DNA of 64,000 nt from Sulfitobacter sabulilitoris. Lineage in GTDB: Bacteria > Pseudomonadota > Alphaproteobacteria > Rhodobacterales > Rhodobacteraceae. The position numbers and the translations under genes are program-made. Below the pieces are notes generated by a model. It made no database searches. It was given only the letters and a program-made list of their open reading frames with translations, and was not told the DNA's origin. The stretch covers positions 607,415 through 671,414 of the forward strand of contig NZ_VANS01000001.1 of the NCBI RefSeq assembly GCF_005887615.1, read 5' to 3'. This document shows positions 33,349 to 42,982 of the stretch, piece by piece (position 1 is the first letter of the stretch; every line of letters starts with the position of its first letter).

Positions 33349-34410
33349 ATGCAACGACTATTGGTGGATCAATACGACATCACGCGGACACGGCTGGAGG
33401 AGGTCGCCTCCGCACCGCTGGGCCCCGGTCAGGCGCGGCTGAAACTGGAAAGCTTTGCGCTGACCGCGAATAACGTCACCTATGCCGCCGTTGGGTTCAC
33501 CACGCAATATTGGCAGTTTTTTCCTACCGGCATCGAGGGGCAGGGCCTGGTTCCCGTCTGGGGCGTCGCCGAAGTGACGCAGAGCAACGCCGAGGCGCTG
33601 GCGCCGGGTACGCGGCTTTATGGGTTCTATCCGCTGGCCGAAGAACTGGTGATCACGCCCCGGGCGGATGCACAGGGGGCCATCGTCGATACCGCGCCGC
33701 ATCGCGCCGACCTGCCGGGGGTCTACAACCGCTACACGCCCGTGCGCAGCACGCCCGAGCAAGACCACATGCGCGCCCTGTTGCAGCCGCTTCTGGCCAC
33801 GTCCTATCTGCTGTTCGACTGGTTGATGGACAATGACCTGTTCGGCGCGCAACAGGTGATCGTGGGCAGCGCGTCGTCGAAAACCGGGCTGGGCCTGTGC
33901 AAGTTCCTGGCCGAACCGGCGGCGCGCGGCTATGGCATCGTCGGGCTGACGTCAGACCGCAACCGCGCCTTCGTCGAGGGGTCGGGCGCCTGTGACCGGG
34001 TGCTGAGCTACGATGAGATCGACCGGATCGACGACGTCCCGTCGGTCTATGTCGATATGGCGGGCAACGGCGCGGTCAAGGCGGCGCTGCACGGGCACTT
34101 GCGCGACCGCGTCAAACATTCCGCCGCCGTCGGTCTGAGCCATTGGGACAAGTTCGAGGCCAAGCAGGATCTGCCGGGCGCCAAGCCGCAGTTCTTTTTC
34201 GCACCCGCCCAGATCGCCAAGCGGCGCGCGGAGTGGGGGCCGGGCGTGATGGAGGACAAGATCGCGAAAGCGTGGAAACGCATCGCGGGCGGCGCGCCCG
34301 ACTGGGTCACGGTGCGGGTGCACCACGGCATCGCCGCTGCGCCGGCGGTCTATGACGCGCTGGCCACCGGCACCGCGCAACCGCGCGACGGGCATGTGAT
34401 CAGGCTCTAG
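33349..34410 (+). CDS. DUF2855 family protein (MDR/alcohol-dehydrogenase-like)
   Basis: A 353-residue protein whose N-terminal half resembles the GroES-like part of zinc-free MDR oxidoreductases (ALTANNVTYAAVGFTTQYWQ) and whose C-terminal half resembles a nucleotide-binding domain (QQVIVGSASSKTGLGLCKFL). It lacks the zinc-binding cysteines of alcohol dehydrogenases, as is normal for DUF2855. Substrate and cofactor are unknown. It converges with the radical SAM gene, with 3 bases between the stop codons. Confidence 0.87.
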   Translation: MQRLLVDQYDITRTRLEEVASAPLGPGQARLKLESFALTANNVTYAAVGFTTQYWQFFPTGIEGQGLVPVWGVAEVTQSNAEALAPGTRLYGFYPLAEELVITPRADAQGAIVDTAPHRADLPGVYNRYTPVRSTPEQDHMRALLQPLLATSYLLFDWLMDNDLFGAQQVIVGSASSKTGLGLCKFLAEPAARGYGIVGLTSDRNRAFVEGSGACDRVLSYDEIDRIDDVPSVYVDMAGNGAVKAALHGHLRDRVKHSAAVGLSHWDKFEAKQDLPGAKPQFFFAPAQIAKRRAEWGPGVMEDKIAKAWKRIAGGAPDWVTVRVHHGIAAAPAVYDALATGTAQPRDGHVIRL

Positions 34411-34413
34411 CGC

Positions 34414-35361
34414 TCAGGCCGAACAACTGGCCCCGCCCAGCACGCAGAACTTGGCGCAATGCGGATGGTTCAGCGCCACGTCGCGCTCCGCCTCGGCCAG
34501 CGTCGTGCCCAGCTCGAACTCCGGATCATAGGGCAGCAGCGTACAGGCCAGCACAGACGGCTTGGCCGCGCCCTTGCGCTTGACCACCATGCGAGAGCTG
34601 GAGCACATCACCGCGTCGGGCGATTTGTCCAGGATGCCCCAGCAGGCGGTGGTGATTTCGGGAACCTCCACCGCTTCGTCCATCTCGGGAAAAAGCACCG
34701 TCATGCCGGGGTCATGGGCGTCGATGTCAAAGCCGTGCTGCGCGTAGAAGGCGGCATAGCCGGCACGGCTTTCGGCCTCGCTGTCGGCCATCACGGACCG
34801 TCCCGCCACGGCCATGCGAAAGCCGTTGTCGCGCAGCCAGGCCATACCCCTGAGCGTCTTGTCGAAAGCGCCCGCGCCGCGTTCGGCATCATGCAGGTCG
34901 GCGTCGTGATGATCGACCGAAATGCGCAGCGTCAGCTTGCCGGGGTAGGCGGCGTTCAGATCAAGCAGACCCGCCTGAACCGGCTTGCGCATCATCGGCC
35001 GCATCGCGTTGGTCAGGATCAGCACGTCGTATCCGCGCGCCAGCGCCGCGCGCGTCATCGCGATCATCTGCGGGTTCATAAAGGGCTCGCCGCCGGTAAA
35101 GGCGATCTCGGTGACTGGCCACTGGCGGTCGTCCAGCTGGTCCAGATAGGCTTCGACCTCGGCCGCGGTGATATACACAAGGCGGTCATTGCCGGGGCTG
35201 CTTTCGATATAGCAGTTCACGCATTCGATGTTGCACAGCGTCCCGGTGTTGAACCACAACGTTTCGGGATGGCTCAACGCCACGGTCGCGCGCGGCTCTC
35301 CCTTGGCGGTGGTCCGGGGGTCGGTGAACTTGCCTGCGTTGGCCTCTGCCAAGTCTTTCAT
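34414..35361 (-). CDS. Radical SAM protein with SPASM-like C-terminal cysteines
   Basis: A 315-residue radical SAM enzyme. The 4Fe-4S site is CNIECVNC (a CX3CX2C motif; GTLCNIECVNCYIES), followed by FTGGEPFMNP, the GGE motif that binds S-adenosylmethionine. The C-terminal part has six more cysteines (TTACWGILDKSPDAVMCSSS, VLACTLLPY and CAKFCVLGGASC), consistent with an auxiliary cluster of the SPASM or twitch type. The start at 35361 has CAGGGAA upstream; the frame extending further lacks features. No peptide precursor or partner enzyme is recognisable nearby, so the substrate is unknown. It diverges from zwf. Confidence 0.88.
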   Translation of the reverse strand: MKDLAEANAGKFTDPRTTAKGEPRATVALSHPETLWFNTGTLCNIECVNCYIESSPGNDRLVYITAAEVEAYLDQLDDRQWPVTEIAFTGGEPFMNPQMIAMTRAALARGYDVLILTNAMRPMMRKPVQAGLLDLNAAYPGKLTLRISVDHHDADLHDAERGAGAFDKTLRGMAWLRDNGFRMAVAGRSVMADSEAESRAGYAAFYAQHGFDIDAHDPGMTVLFPEMDEAVEVPEITTACWGILDKSPDAVMCSSSRMVVKRKGAAKPSVLACTLLPYDPEFELGTTLAEAERDVALNHPHCAKFCVLGGASCSA

Positions 35362-35552
35362 GGAATTCCCTGTCTGCTCGCTTTGATCGTGCTGTAAGTG
35401 TGCTACGGTGCGGCGGAAAGCAAATAAAGGCTCAAAACTTTTGCGCACAGCCTTGTGATGATTGAAAAAACACGGCATATCTGCTTTATGTTTGCGCTAA
35501 CATGGCTAGGTAAGCCGGTTTTTTCGATCCATCCGCAGATTTGAGGACAAAA

Positions 35553-37022
35553 ATGGTTTCCCGCGTTATTCCCGTCGAACCTTTCGATCTGGTGATCTTC
35601 GGCGGCACCGGCGATCTGGCCCGCCGCAAGATTCTGCCCGGTCTGTTCCGGCGCTATTGCTCGGGGCAGATGCCCCGTGACGCGCGCGTCATCGGCGCGG
35701 CCCGGACCGACATGGACGAAACCGGTTATCGCGAGATGGTGGCCGAAGCGATCCGCGAATTCGGCGGCGGCCGCGCCTGCGACGACGGTACGCTGGACGA
35801 ATTCCTGGGCCAGATTCATTACGTGTCGATCGACGCGCGCGGCGACAGCGGCTGGGCCGAATTGCAGGACCTGATGAAAGGCACCGACAGGGTCGAGGCG
35901 TATTATTTCTCGGTCGCGCCCGGCCTGTTCGGCGATCTGGCCGAACGGCTGCAAAGCTGGGGCATGGCCGATGCCAGCGCCCGAATCGTGGTGGAAAAAC
36001 CCTTTGGCCGCGATCTCAGGACCGCGCGCGACCTGAACGCGACGCTGGCCAGATATTTCCACGAGACGCAGATCTACCGCATCGACCACTACCTTGGTAA
36101 GGAAACCGTGCAGAACCTGATGGCGGTGCGGTTCGGCAACATGCTGTTCGAGCCACTGTGGAACAGCCAGTATGTCGATCACATCCAGATCACGGTGGCC
36201 GAAACCGTGGGGGTCGGCGGGCGGGGCGACTACTACGACAAATCGGGCGCCATGCGCGATATGGTGCAAAACCACCTGATGCAGCTGTTGTGCCTGATCG
36301 CGATGGAACCGCCCGCGCGGTTCGATCCCGATGCCGTGCGCGACGAAAAGCTGAAAGTCATCCGCGCGCTCGACCCGGTCGAGCCGCACCACATCGTGCG
36401 CGGTCAATACCTGGCCGAACCGGGCAACGAGGCCGCGCAACCCGATTACCGCACGGCGGTGGACAATCCGCGCTCGCGCACCGAAAGTTTTGTCGCGCTG
36501 AAGACCGCGATCAGCAACTGGCGGTGGGCCGGAACGCCGTTCTACATGCGCACCGGCAAGCGGATGGTGGCCCGGTCGAGCGAGATCACGGTGGTGTTCA
36601 AGGACACCCCGCATTCGATCTTTGGCGAGGAAGCGGGACGGCACCGCAACGTGCTGTCGATCCGCCTGCAACCCAACGAGGGCATCACGCTGGGCGTGAC
36701 GATCAAGGAACCGGGGCCGGGGGGGATGCGGCTGATCGACGTGCCGCTCGACATGACCTTTGCCGACGCGCTGGGGCCCGAGGGCGCCGATCAGGTGGAT
36801 GCCTACGAGCGCTTGATCATGGATGTGATCCGGGGCAATCAGACGTTGTTCATGCGCGGCGACGAGGTCGAGGCCGCCTGGTCCTGGACCGATCCCATCA
36901 TCGAAGGCTGGGAGGCGCGCAACGACGTGCCCAAGCCCTATGACAGCGGCAGCACGGGACCGGATGCCGCCGATCAGTTGATGCGCCGCGACGGGCGCGA
37001 ATGGCGAAAGGTAAGCCCATGA
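35553..37022 (+). CDS. zwf: Glucose-6-phosphate 1-dehydrogenase
   Basis: A 489-residue NAD(P)-dependent dehydrogenase, first step of the Entner-Doudoroff and pentose phosphate routes. The dinucleotide loop is VIFGGTGDLARRKILPGLFR (residues 12-31), the substrate motif with the active-site residues is YRIDHYLGKETVQNL, and VVEKPFGRDL is conserved before it. The start at 35553 has GAGGACA upstream. Its stop overlaps the pgl start (ATGA), and pgi follows, so three consecutive hexose-phosphate genes form one operon. The 191-base divergent region with the radical SAM gene must hold its promoter; I could not pick a convincing one. Confidence 0.97.
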   Translation: MVSRVIPVEPFDLVIFGGTGDLARRKILPGLFRRYCSGQMPRDARVIGAARTDMDETGYREMVAEAIREFGGGRACDDGTLDEFLGQIHYVSIDARGDSGWAELQDLMKGTDRVEAYYFSVAPGLFGDLAERLQSWGMADASARIVVEKPFGRDLRTARDLNATLARYFHETQIYRIDHYLGKETVQNLMAVRFGNMLFEPLWNSQYVDHIQITVAETVGVGGRGDYYDKSGAMRDMVQNHLMQLLCLIAMEPPARFDPDAVRDEKLKVIRALDPVEPHHIVRGQYLAEPGNEAAQPDYRTAVDNPRSRTESFVALKTAISNWRWAGTPFYMRTGKRMVARSSEITVVFKDTPHSIFGEEAGRHRNVLSIRLQPNEGITLGVTIKEPGPGGMRLIDVPLDMTFADALGPEGADQVDAYERLIMDVIRGNQTLFMRGDEVEAAWSWTDPIIEGWEARNDVPKPYDSGSTGPDAADQLMRRDGREWRKVSP

Positions 37023-37690
37023 AGATAGAGACATATCCGGACCGCGAGATGCTGGCCATTGATGTCGCCAACCTGCTCGCCGGAGAGTTGGAGAACTGCC
37101 TGTTCCAGCACGATACCGCCAGTTTCGCCGTGCCCGGCGGCACCACGCCCGGCCCGATCTTCGACGCACTCTGCGCCGCCGACCTGGATTGGAGCCGCGT
37201 GCACGTGATGCTGACCGACGAGCGTTGGGTCGCGCCCGATCACCCCCGCTCGAACGCCGCGCTGGTGCGCGAACGGCTGCTGGTGGATCGCGCGGCGCAG
37301 GCGCATTTCGTGCCGTTCTACCGCGCCGGTCAGACCCCGCAGGAGGCCGCCGCCGACCTGGCCCAGGCGCTTGATCCGGAATTGCCGATCTCGGTGCTGC
37401 TGCTGGGGATGGGCGCCGACATGCATACCGCATCGCTGTTTCCGGGGGCCGAGGGGCTGGAGCGCGCGTTGGCGTCAGATGCGCCGGCCCTGTGCCCGAT
37501 CGTGGCGCCCGGCCAGCCAGAGCCGCGCATGACGCTGAGCGCGCGGGTTCTGAACGACGCGATGTCGAAACACCTGGTGATCTTTGGCGAGGACAAGCGC
37601 GACGCAATTGACCGCGCGGCCAGGTTGCCACCCGAAGAGGCGCCGATCAACGCGGTCATGGACGAGGGAGTGGTGCATTGGGCCGCCTGA
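37019..37690 (+). CDS. pgl: 6-phosphogluconolactonase
   Basis: A 223-residue cytoplasmic hydrolase that opens 6-phosphogluconolactone made by Zwf. The NagB/DevB-fold motifs [14 protein letters not shown] and [17 protein letters not shown] are clear, as is [16 protein letters not shown]. It is coupled to zwf by ATGA and overlaps the start of pgi by 13 bases. Length is usual for the DevB type. Confidence 0.95.
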   Translation: MKIETYPDREMLAIDVANLLAGELENCLFQHDTASFAVPGGTTPGPIFDALCAADLDWSRVHVMLTDERWVAPDHPRSNAALVRERLLVDRAAQAHFVPFYRAGQTPQEAAADLAQALDPELPISVLLLGMGADMHTASLFPGAEGLERALASDAPALCPIVAPGQPEPRMTLSARVLNDAMSKHLVIFGEDKRDAIDRAARLPPEEAPINAVMDEGVVHWAA

Positions 37691-39279
37691 CCGCGCATTG
37701 GGAGACATTGCGCGCGCGGCACCGCGATCACGCGCACCGGTCCATCCTGTCGCTGTTCAACGCCGATACCGACCGCGCGGCGGGGTTCAGCGCGCAAATG
37801 GGCTCCCTGCGGCTCGATTACTCCAAGACCAACATCGACGCCCGGACGCGCGCGGCCCTGATCGCTTTGTGCGACGCGGCCGATGTGGCCGGGCGGCGCG
37901 AGGCGATGTTCACCGGCCGGCCGATCAACGAGACCGAAGGCCGCGCCGTGCTGCACACCGCGCTGCGCAACCTCGACGGCGGCCCGGTCATGGTTGACGG
38001 CACCGATGTGATGCCCGGCGTGATCGACACGCTGGCGCGGATGCGCGCCTATGCGCGCGAGGTTCGAGGCGGCGCCATCACCGACGTGGTCAACATCGGC
38101 ATCGGCGGCTCCGATCTTGGGCCCGCGATGGCCACGCAGGCGCTGTCGCCCTACCATGACGGCCCGCGCTGCCATTTCGTGTCGAATGTGGACGGTGCGC
38201 ATATCTCAGACACCCTGCGGGGGCTGGACGCGAAAACCACGCTGGTGATCGTCGCCTCCAAGACCTTTTCGACGATCGAGACGATGACCAATGCGCGCAC
38301 CGCCCGCGCGTGGATGGCGCACCACGGCGGCGATGCGGGCGCGCAGTTCGCCGCCGTCAGCACCGCGCGGGACAAGACGGCGGCCTTCGGCATCCCGCCC
38401 GAACGCGTGTTCGGCTTCGACGACTGGGTCGGCGGGCGGTATTCGGTCTGGGGGCCCATCGGGCTGTCGCTGATGATCGCCATCGGGCCGCGTGCCTTTG
38501 ACGCGTTCCTGCGCGGCGCGCAGGCGATGGACAGGCATTTCCGCGCCGCCGACTGGTCGGACAACCTGCCCGTGATGCTGGCGCTCGTGGGGATCTGGCA
38601 CAATCAGGTCTGCGGTCACGCGACCCGCGCCGTGCTGCCCTATGACCAGCGGCTGGCGCAATTGCCCGCCTATCTGCAACAGCTTGAAATGGAATCGAAC
38701 GGCAAGCGCGTGGCGATGGACGGGCAGGCGTTGACGCTGGCGTCGGGCCCGGTGGTCTGGGGCGCGCCGGGCACCAACGGGCAACACGCGTTCTACCAGC
38801 TCATCCATCAGGGCACCCGCGTCATTCCCTGCGAATTCATGGTGGCGGCGTCGGGTCACGAACCCGATCTGGCCCATCACCACCAGCTTTTGATCGCCAA
38901 CTGCCTTGCCCAGTCCGAGGCGCTGATGCGGGGCCGTTCCATCGACGCGGCGCGTGTTCTGATGGCCGAGGCGGGGCTTTCGGGGCCCGAGCTGGAGCGC
39001 CAGGCGCAGCACCGGGTCTTTCCCGGCAACCGCCCGTCGATCACGCTGGCCTATCCGCTGCTCGATCCCTTCATGCTGGGGCAGATCGTGGCACTCTACG
39101 AACACCGCGTGTTCGTCGAAGGCGTCATCCTGGGGATCAACAGCTTTGATCAATGGGGGGTCGAGTTGGGCAAGGAACTGGCCACGTCGCTGCAACCCGT
39201 GGTCGAAGGCGCCGAGCCCGCCACGGGAAAGGACGGATCGACCGCCGCACTGATCGATTTCATCCACCGCCACCGCTGA
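37678..39279 (+). CDS. pgi: Glucose-6-phosphate isomerase
   Basis: A 533-residue isomerase for glucose 6-phosphate and fructose 6-phosphate. The signatures [11 protein letters not shown] (here [16 protein letters not shown]), [28 protein letters not shown] and the active-site ESNGKRV are all present, with [12 protein letters not shown] near the end. It appears to start at TTG (37678), inside the end of pgl, with GAGGGAG 7-8 bases upstream; no ATG fits the conserved N-terminus. The TTG start may lower its yield relative to pgl. It is last in the zwf-pgl-pgi operon and converges with the antiporter gene. Confidence 0.96.
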   Translation: MGRLTAHWETLRARHRDHAHRSILSLFNADTDRAAGFSAQMGSLRLDYSKTNIDARTRAALIALCDAADVAGRREAMFTGRPINETEGRAVLHTALRNLDGGPVMVDGTDVMPGVIDTLARMRAYAREVRGGAITDVVNIGIGGSDLGPAMATQALSPYHDGPRCHFVSNVDGAHISDTLRGLDAKTTLVIVASKTFSTIETMTNARTARAWMAHHGGDAGAQFAAVSTARDKTAAFGIPPERVFGFDDWVGGRYSVWGPIGLSLMIAIGPRAFDAFLRGAQAMDRHFRAADWSDNLPVMLALVGIWHNQVCGHATRAVLPYDQRLAQLPAYLQQLEMESNGKRVAMDGQALTLASGPVVWGAPGTNGQHAFYQLIHQGTRVIPCEFMVAASGHEPDLAHHHQLLIANCLAQSEALMRGRSIDAARVLMAEAGLSGPELERQAQHRVFPGNRPSITLAYPLLDPFMLGQIVALYEHRVFVEGVILGINSFDQWGVELGKELATSLQPVVEGAEPATGKDGSTAALIDFIHRHR

Positions 39280-39319
39280 CCGGGCAGGTTGGGCAGGGCG
39301 GGCTGCCCCGCCGGGGCCC

Positions 39320-40570
39320 CTACATCAGATCCGGCGCGCGTCCGACGCGCTTGGCCAGCCGCGCCACCGTCAGCCCCTGCACGACGATCGAAAACACCAC
39401 TACGATATAGGTGCAGGTCAGAATGAGCGGCTTCCAGTCGCTGTCCGGCATCGACAGGGCCAGCGCCACCGAGATCCCGCCCTTGAGCCCGCCCCAGGTC
39501 ATGATCCGGGTGACACCGGCGTCGAACTGCCGGAATGGCCGCAGGATAGAGATCGGCACCGCCACAGCCACCAACCGCCCCAGCAACGCAAGGATGATCG
39601 TTGCCATCGCCGTCAGGAACAGATCGCCCGAGAAGGTGATGGCGAAGACTTCGAAGCCGATCAGCAGGAACAGGACCGCGTTCAGGATCTCGTCAACCAG
39701 CGTCCAGAAGGCATCGACATAGCGGCGGGTTTCCTCGGACATGCCGCGTGCCGTGCCCACATCGCCGATAAGCAACCCCGCGCAGACCGCCATGATCGGC
39801 GCCGACACATGCAGATAGACCGCCAGTTCGTAGCCGCCGAAGGCAAGACCCAGCGTCAGCAACACCTCGAGCGCGTAGTCGTCGATCCGCCGCATCACCC
39901 GGAAGGTGAGCCACCCCAGCACCAGCCCCAGGGCCGCGCCGCCAAGCGCCTCTTGCACAAACAACGTCAACGCGCCCATGAGCGGGTCGTCGGCCGCGTG
40001 CCCCCCGCCCGGAAACGCCAGCCCCACCAGCACCAGAAAGACCACGTATCCGACACCGTCGTTGAACAGCGATTCCCCCGCGATCTTGGTCTCCAGCGCG
40101 CGGGGCAGGTTGGCTGCGCGCAAGACCCCCAGCACCGCCACCGGATCGGTCGGAGAGATCAGCGCGCCGAACACCAGCGCCACCAGCAGCGGCATTCCCG
40201 TCAGCCACGAAAAACCGACCCCGATCACCACCGTGGACAGCGCCACGCCCAGCGTCGCCATCAACATCACCGCCCGCCATTCCGCACGCAGATCGCTGAG
40301 CTTCACATGCAGCGCACCGGCGAACAACAAAAGGCCCAGCATCCCCTCAAGCAGCGCGTCGGAGAAATCGATGCCCGTGACGATCCCGCGCACGGTGTCG
40401 GCAATGCCCAGCCCCGGCACCACCTGGTCGAGGCCCAGCAACCCGAAGGACGCCAGCAGCGACACCACCAGGATCCCGATGGAGGACGGCAACCGCAAAA
40501 AGAAGTAATTGATCGCACCGAACGCCCCCGCCAGAACGATGAGCAGCGATGTGATCTGAAGCAGCGTCAT
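39320..40570 (-). CDS. Na+/H+ antiporter, CPA1 family
   Basis: A 416-residue inner-membrane antiporter with about twelve hydrophobic segments. The ion-site signatures are ALISPTDPVAVLGVL and GESLFNDGVGYVVFLVL, the TDP and ND pair of CPA1 exchangers, and WGGLKGGISVALALSMP is the conserved late segment. It lacks a long cytoplasmic tail. The start at 40570 gives MTLLQITSLLIVLAGAFGA. The thioesterase gene lies 29 bases upstream on the same strand and could share a transcript. Confidence 0.9.
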   Translation of the reverse strand: MTLLQITSLLIVLAGAFGAINYFFLRLPSSIGILVVSLLASFGLLGLDQVVPGLGIADTVRGIVTGIDFSDALLEGMLGLLLFAGALHVKLSDLRAEWRAVMLMATLGVALSTVVIGVGFSWLTGMPLLVALVFGALISPTDPVAVLGVLRAANLPRALETKIAGESLFNDGVGYVVFLVLVGLAFPGGGHAADDPLMGALTLFVQEALGGAALGLVLGWLTFRVMRRIDDYALEVLLTLGLAFGGYELAVYLHVSAPIMAVCAGLLIGDVGTARGMSEETRRYVDAFWTLVDEILNAVLFLLIGFEVFAITFSGDLFLTAMATIILALLGRLVAVAVPISILRPFRQFDAGVTRIMTWGGLKGGISVALALSMPDSDWKPLILTCTYIVVVFSIVVQGLTVARLAKRVGRAPDLM

Positions 40571-40599
40571 CCTGGGTCCGGCCTTTCTGGGGCTATGCG

Positions 40600-41079
40600 C
40601 TAGCCGTCTTGCCGCGCGCCGTCGCGGGTGATGAAGCGGTCGCGCACCGCCTGCGGGATCGCAAACCGTTCGGTGCTGTCCGGATGCAGCAGGACCACCA
40701 CGCAGTCGAGCGTCGCACGCATCGTGCCGCCTGCCCAGATCTGCTGCCCCAGTGTATAGGAGGTGGTGCGAAACGCCAGGCACCGGCAAGTGACGACGTA
40801 ATCCTCGTCCATCAGCATCTCTTGCCGGTAATGGATCGTGCCCGACCGGATCACGCTGCGTGCCGCCTGGCCCGCGCGCCCCGAATACAATCCGTAGTCT
40901 CCGGCGTAGCGCACGCGCAGCCGTTCGAACCAGTTCATGTAGACGGCGTTGTTGACGTGTCCCAGAACGTCGATCTCGCTCGACCTGACCTGGTCGGCCA
41001 TCGCCAGCGGGGCCGGCGGATCGATGCCAAGCGCGCGCTGCTGCGCGGCATCGAGGGACGTGTGATACTGCAATGTCAT
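40600..41079 (-). CDS. Acyl-CoA thioesterase, hotdog fold (4-hydroxybenzoyl-CoA thioesterase type)
   Basis: A 159-residue single-hotdog thioesterase. The active-site loop SSEIDVLGHVNNAVYMNWFE includes the catalytic aspartate and the GHVNN turn, and the helix continues RLRVRY. Such enzymes hydrolyse short, aromatic or branched acyl-CoA. The start at 41079 gives MTLQYHTSLDAAQQRALGI. It diverges from the DmdB-like acyl-CoA ligase over 132 bases, which hints at linked acyl-CoA metabolism. Confidence 0.87.
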   Translation of the reverse strand: MTLQYHTSLDAAQQRALGIDPPAPLAMADQVRSSEIDVLGHVNNAVYMNWFERLRVRYAGDYGLYSGRAGQAARSVIRSGTIHYRQEMLMDEDYVVTCRCLAFRTTSYTLGQQIWAGGTMRATLDCVVVLLHPDSTERFAIPQAVRDRFITRDGARQDG

Positions 41080-41211
41080 GGCGCCAACGGATAGACCGCG
41101 CGCCGCCGCTTGCCAAGGCTTGCACCGGGCGGTCAATCGCGGCACGGTGCACGAAATGATCCGGCAACGTGGAGGCGCAGCCGGCTCGCCCATAGGTTTG
41201 GAGGACCCGCT

Positions 41212-42831
41212 ATGCTTGGCCAGATGATGTCTGCCCCCCTTTTGATTTCCAGTCTTATCGACCATGCGGAGCGGTATCATGCCGCGACGGAGGTCTATTC
41301 CGTCAACACCGGCGGCGGGGCCGAGACGACAAGCTGGGGGCAGGTGGCGCAGAACGCGCGAAAGCTGGCCTCGGCGCTGACCGGTCTGGGGCTCGATCCG
41401 CAGGACCGTTGCGGCACCATCGCCTGGAACAACCGCCGCCATCTGGAAATCTACTTCGGGGCGGCGGGCGGCGGGTTCGTCTGTCACACGATCAACCCGC
41501 GCCTGTTCCCCGAGCAGCTTGTCTACATCATCAACCACGCCGACGACCAGGTGCTGTTCATCGACAAGACCTTCGTGCCGCTGGTGGCGTCGGTGCGCGA
41601 CCAGTTGACCAACCTCAAGCATGTCGTGCTGATGGAGGGCCGCGACGACGAGGCCGCCGGGCAGATCGAAGGCCTTTTGTTCTACGATGACCTGATCGCC
41701 GATGGCGATGCCGACTACCAGTGGCCGAAACTGGATGAGGAAACCGCTTCAAGCCTCTGTTATACATCAGGAACAACAGGAAACCCCAAGGGCGTTCTCT
41801 ACTCCCACCGTTCCACCGTGCTGCACAGTTTCGCGGTGAATCTCGCCGATAGCATCGGCTTTTCGGCGATGGATGTGGTGCTGCCCGTGGTGCCGATGTT
41901 CCACGTCAACGCCTGGGGCGCGCCCTATGCCTGTGCCATGGTCGGCGCGCGCATGGTGATGCCGGGGCCCGGGCTCGACGGGCCGTCTCTTGTGGGGCTG
42001 ATCGATGGACAGAAGGTCACGATCGCACTGGGCGTGCCGACGATCTGGCTGGGCCTGCTGGGCGAGGCGAAAAAGGCCGGCAGCACGCTCGACAGCCTCA
42101 AGAAGACGGTGGTCGGCGGGTCGGCCTGTCCGCCCTCGATGATCACCGCCTTCCGCGAGAAATACGGCGTGGAGACGATTCATGCCTGGGGCATGACCGA
42201 AATGTCGCCGATCGGGTCGATCAACCAACCGCTGGCCAAGCACATGTCGCTGCCCGAGGCCGACTTGCACAAACTGCGCGAAAACCAGGGCCGCCCGCCC
42301 TTTGGCGTCGAATTGCAGATCGTCGACGACGAAGGCAATCCGCTGCCCCATGACGGCAAGAGCCAGGGCGATCTGGTCGTGCGCGGCTACTGGATCCTCG
42401 ACAGCTACTTCCGCTCCACCACCGAGGACACGCTCGAGCGCGGCTGGTTCAACACCGGCGACGTCGCGACCATGGACGCCGACGGCTATCTCACGATCCG
42501 CGACCGCTCAAAGGACATCATCAAGTCGGGCGGCGAATGGATCAGCTCGGTCGAGCTGGAAAACATCGCCATCGCCCATGACATGCTGTCGGACGCCGCC
42601 GTGATCGGCGCCAGGCACCCGAAGTGGGATGAACGCCCGGTCCTTGTCGCGGTCAAGGCCGAAGGCCACGATCCCTCCGAAGAAGACGTCCTGGCCATCT
42701 TCGAGGACAAGATCGCCAAGTGGCAGATCCCCGATCGCGTGGTCTTTACCGATGTTCTGCCGCGCAACGCCACCGGCAAGGTGCTCAAACGCAACCTGCG
42801 CGACGATTTCGGCGATATCCTGATGGGCTGA
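41212..42831 (+). CDS. Acyl-CoA ligase, DmdB-like (methylmercaptopropionate/medium-chain fatty acid)
   Basis: A 539-residue adenylate-forming ligase. P-loop YTSGTTGNPKGVLYSHRS, A5 HAWGMTEMSP, hinge WFNTGDVATMDADGYLTIRD and catalytic lysine NATGKVLKRNLR are all intact. The N-terminus MLGQMMSAPLLISSLIDHAE and the segment CHTINPRLFPEQLVYIINHA resemble, from memory, DmdB of Ruegeria, which makes MMPA-CoA in DMSP demethylation; related ligases use medium-chain fatty acids, so the substrate is not proven. GGAGGA sits 8 bases before the ATG. The dmdC and dmdD genes are not in this window. Confidence 0.88.
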   Translation: MLGQMMSAPLLISSLIDHAERYHAATEVYSVNTGGGAETTSWGQVAQNARKLASALTGLGLDPQDRCGTIAWNNRRHLEIYFGAAGGGFVCHTINPRLFPEQLVYIINHADDQVLFIDKTFVPLVASVRDQLTNLKHVVLMEGRDDEAAGQIEGLLFYDDLIADGDADYQWPKLDEETASSLCYTSGTTGNPKGVLYSHRSTVLHSFAVNLADSIGFSAMDVVLPVVPMFHVNAWGAPYACAMVGARMVMPGPGLDGPSLVGLIDGQKVTIALGVPTIWLGLLGEAKKAGSTLDSLKKTVVGGSACPPSMITAFREKYGVETIHAWGMTEMSPIGSINQPLAKHMSLPEADLHKLRENQGRPPFGVELQIVDDEGNPLPHDGKSQGDLVVRGYWILDSYFRSTTEDTLERGWFNTGDVATMDADGYLTIRDRSKDIIKSGGEWISSVELENIAIAHDMLSDAAVIGARHPKWDERPVLVAVKAEGHDPSEEDVLAIFEDKIAKWQIPDRVVFTDVLPRNATGKVLKRNLRDDFGDILMG

Positions 42832-42841
42832 CCAGACATTT

Positions 42842-42868
42842 CGCCCCGGGCGCGATCCGCCCGGGGCG
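42842..42868 (+). terminator. GC-rich terminator hairpin without T-tract
   Basis: A perfect 11-bp stem CGCCCCGGGCG/CGCCCGGGGCG with a 5-base loop (CGATC) starts 11 bases after the acyl-CoA ligase stop. The missing T-tract leaves its efficiency open. Confidence 0.5.
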
Positions 42869-42888
42869 GTCTGACACGGGTTCGTCTG

Positions 42889-42928
42889 GCCTGAAATACC
42901 TCCGGGGGTCCGGGGGCAGGCAGCCCCC
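42889..42928 (-). repeat. Dispersed GC-rich intergenic repeat, divergent copy with hairpin
   Basis: On the minus strand the core reads CCCCCGGAGGTATTTCAGGC, similar in pattern to the repeats at 16583 and 46232 (CGG, GG, TATTT, then GAA about a dozen bases on). It adjoins a 6-bp hairpin GGGGGC/GCCCCC (42912-42928). It lies between the ligase gene and the tRNA gene. Confidence 0.4.
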
Positions 42929-42982
42929 ACCGCCACGCCGGAACCGGTGCATCGCGTCTGATCGTACAAGATGGGGACAAGC

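Noticed and set aside
35504-35524. Attenuator-like hairpin GGCT/AGCC with six T in the zwf leader
   Set aside because: The stem has only 4 base pairs, too weak to call a terminator.
35403-37631. A 742-codon open frame antisense to zwf and pgl
   Set aside because: Runs across two well-identified genes and has no motifs; start region is random.
39297-39312. Hairpin GGCGGG/CCCGCC between pgi and the antiporter gene
   Set aside because: Only 6 bp and no T-tract on either strand, so not called as a terminator.
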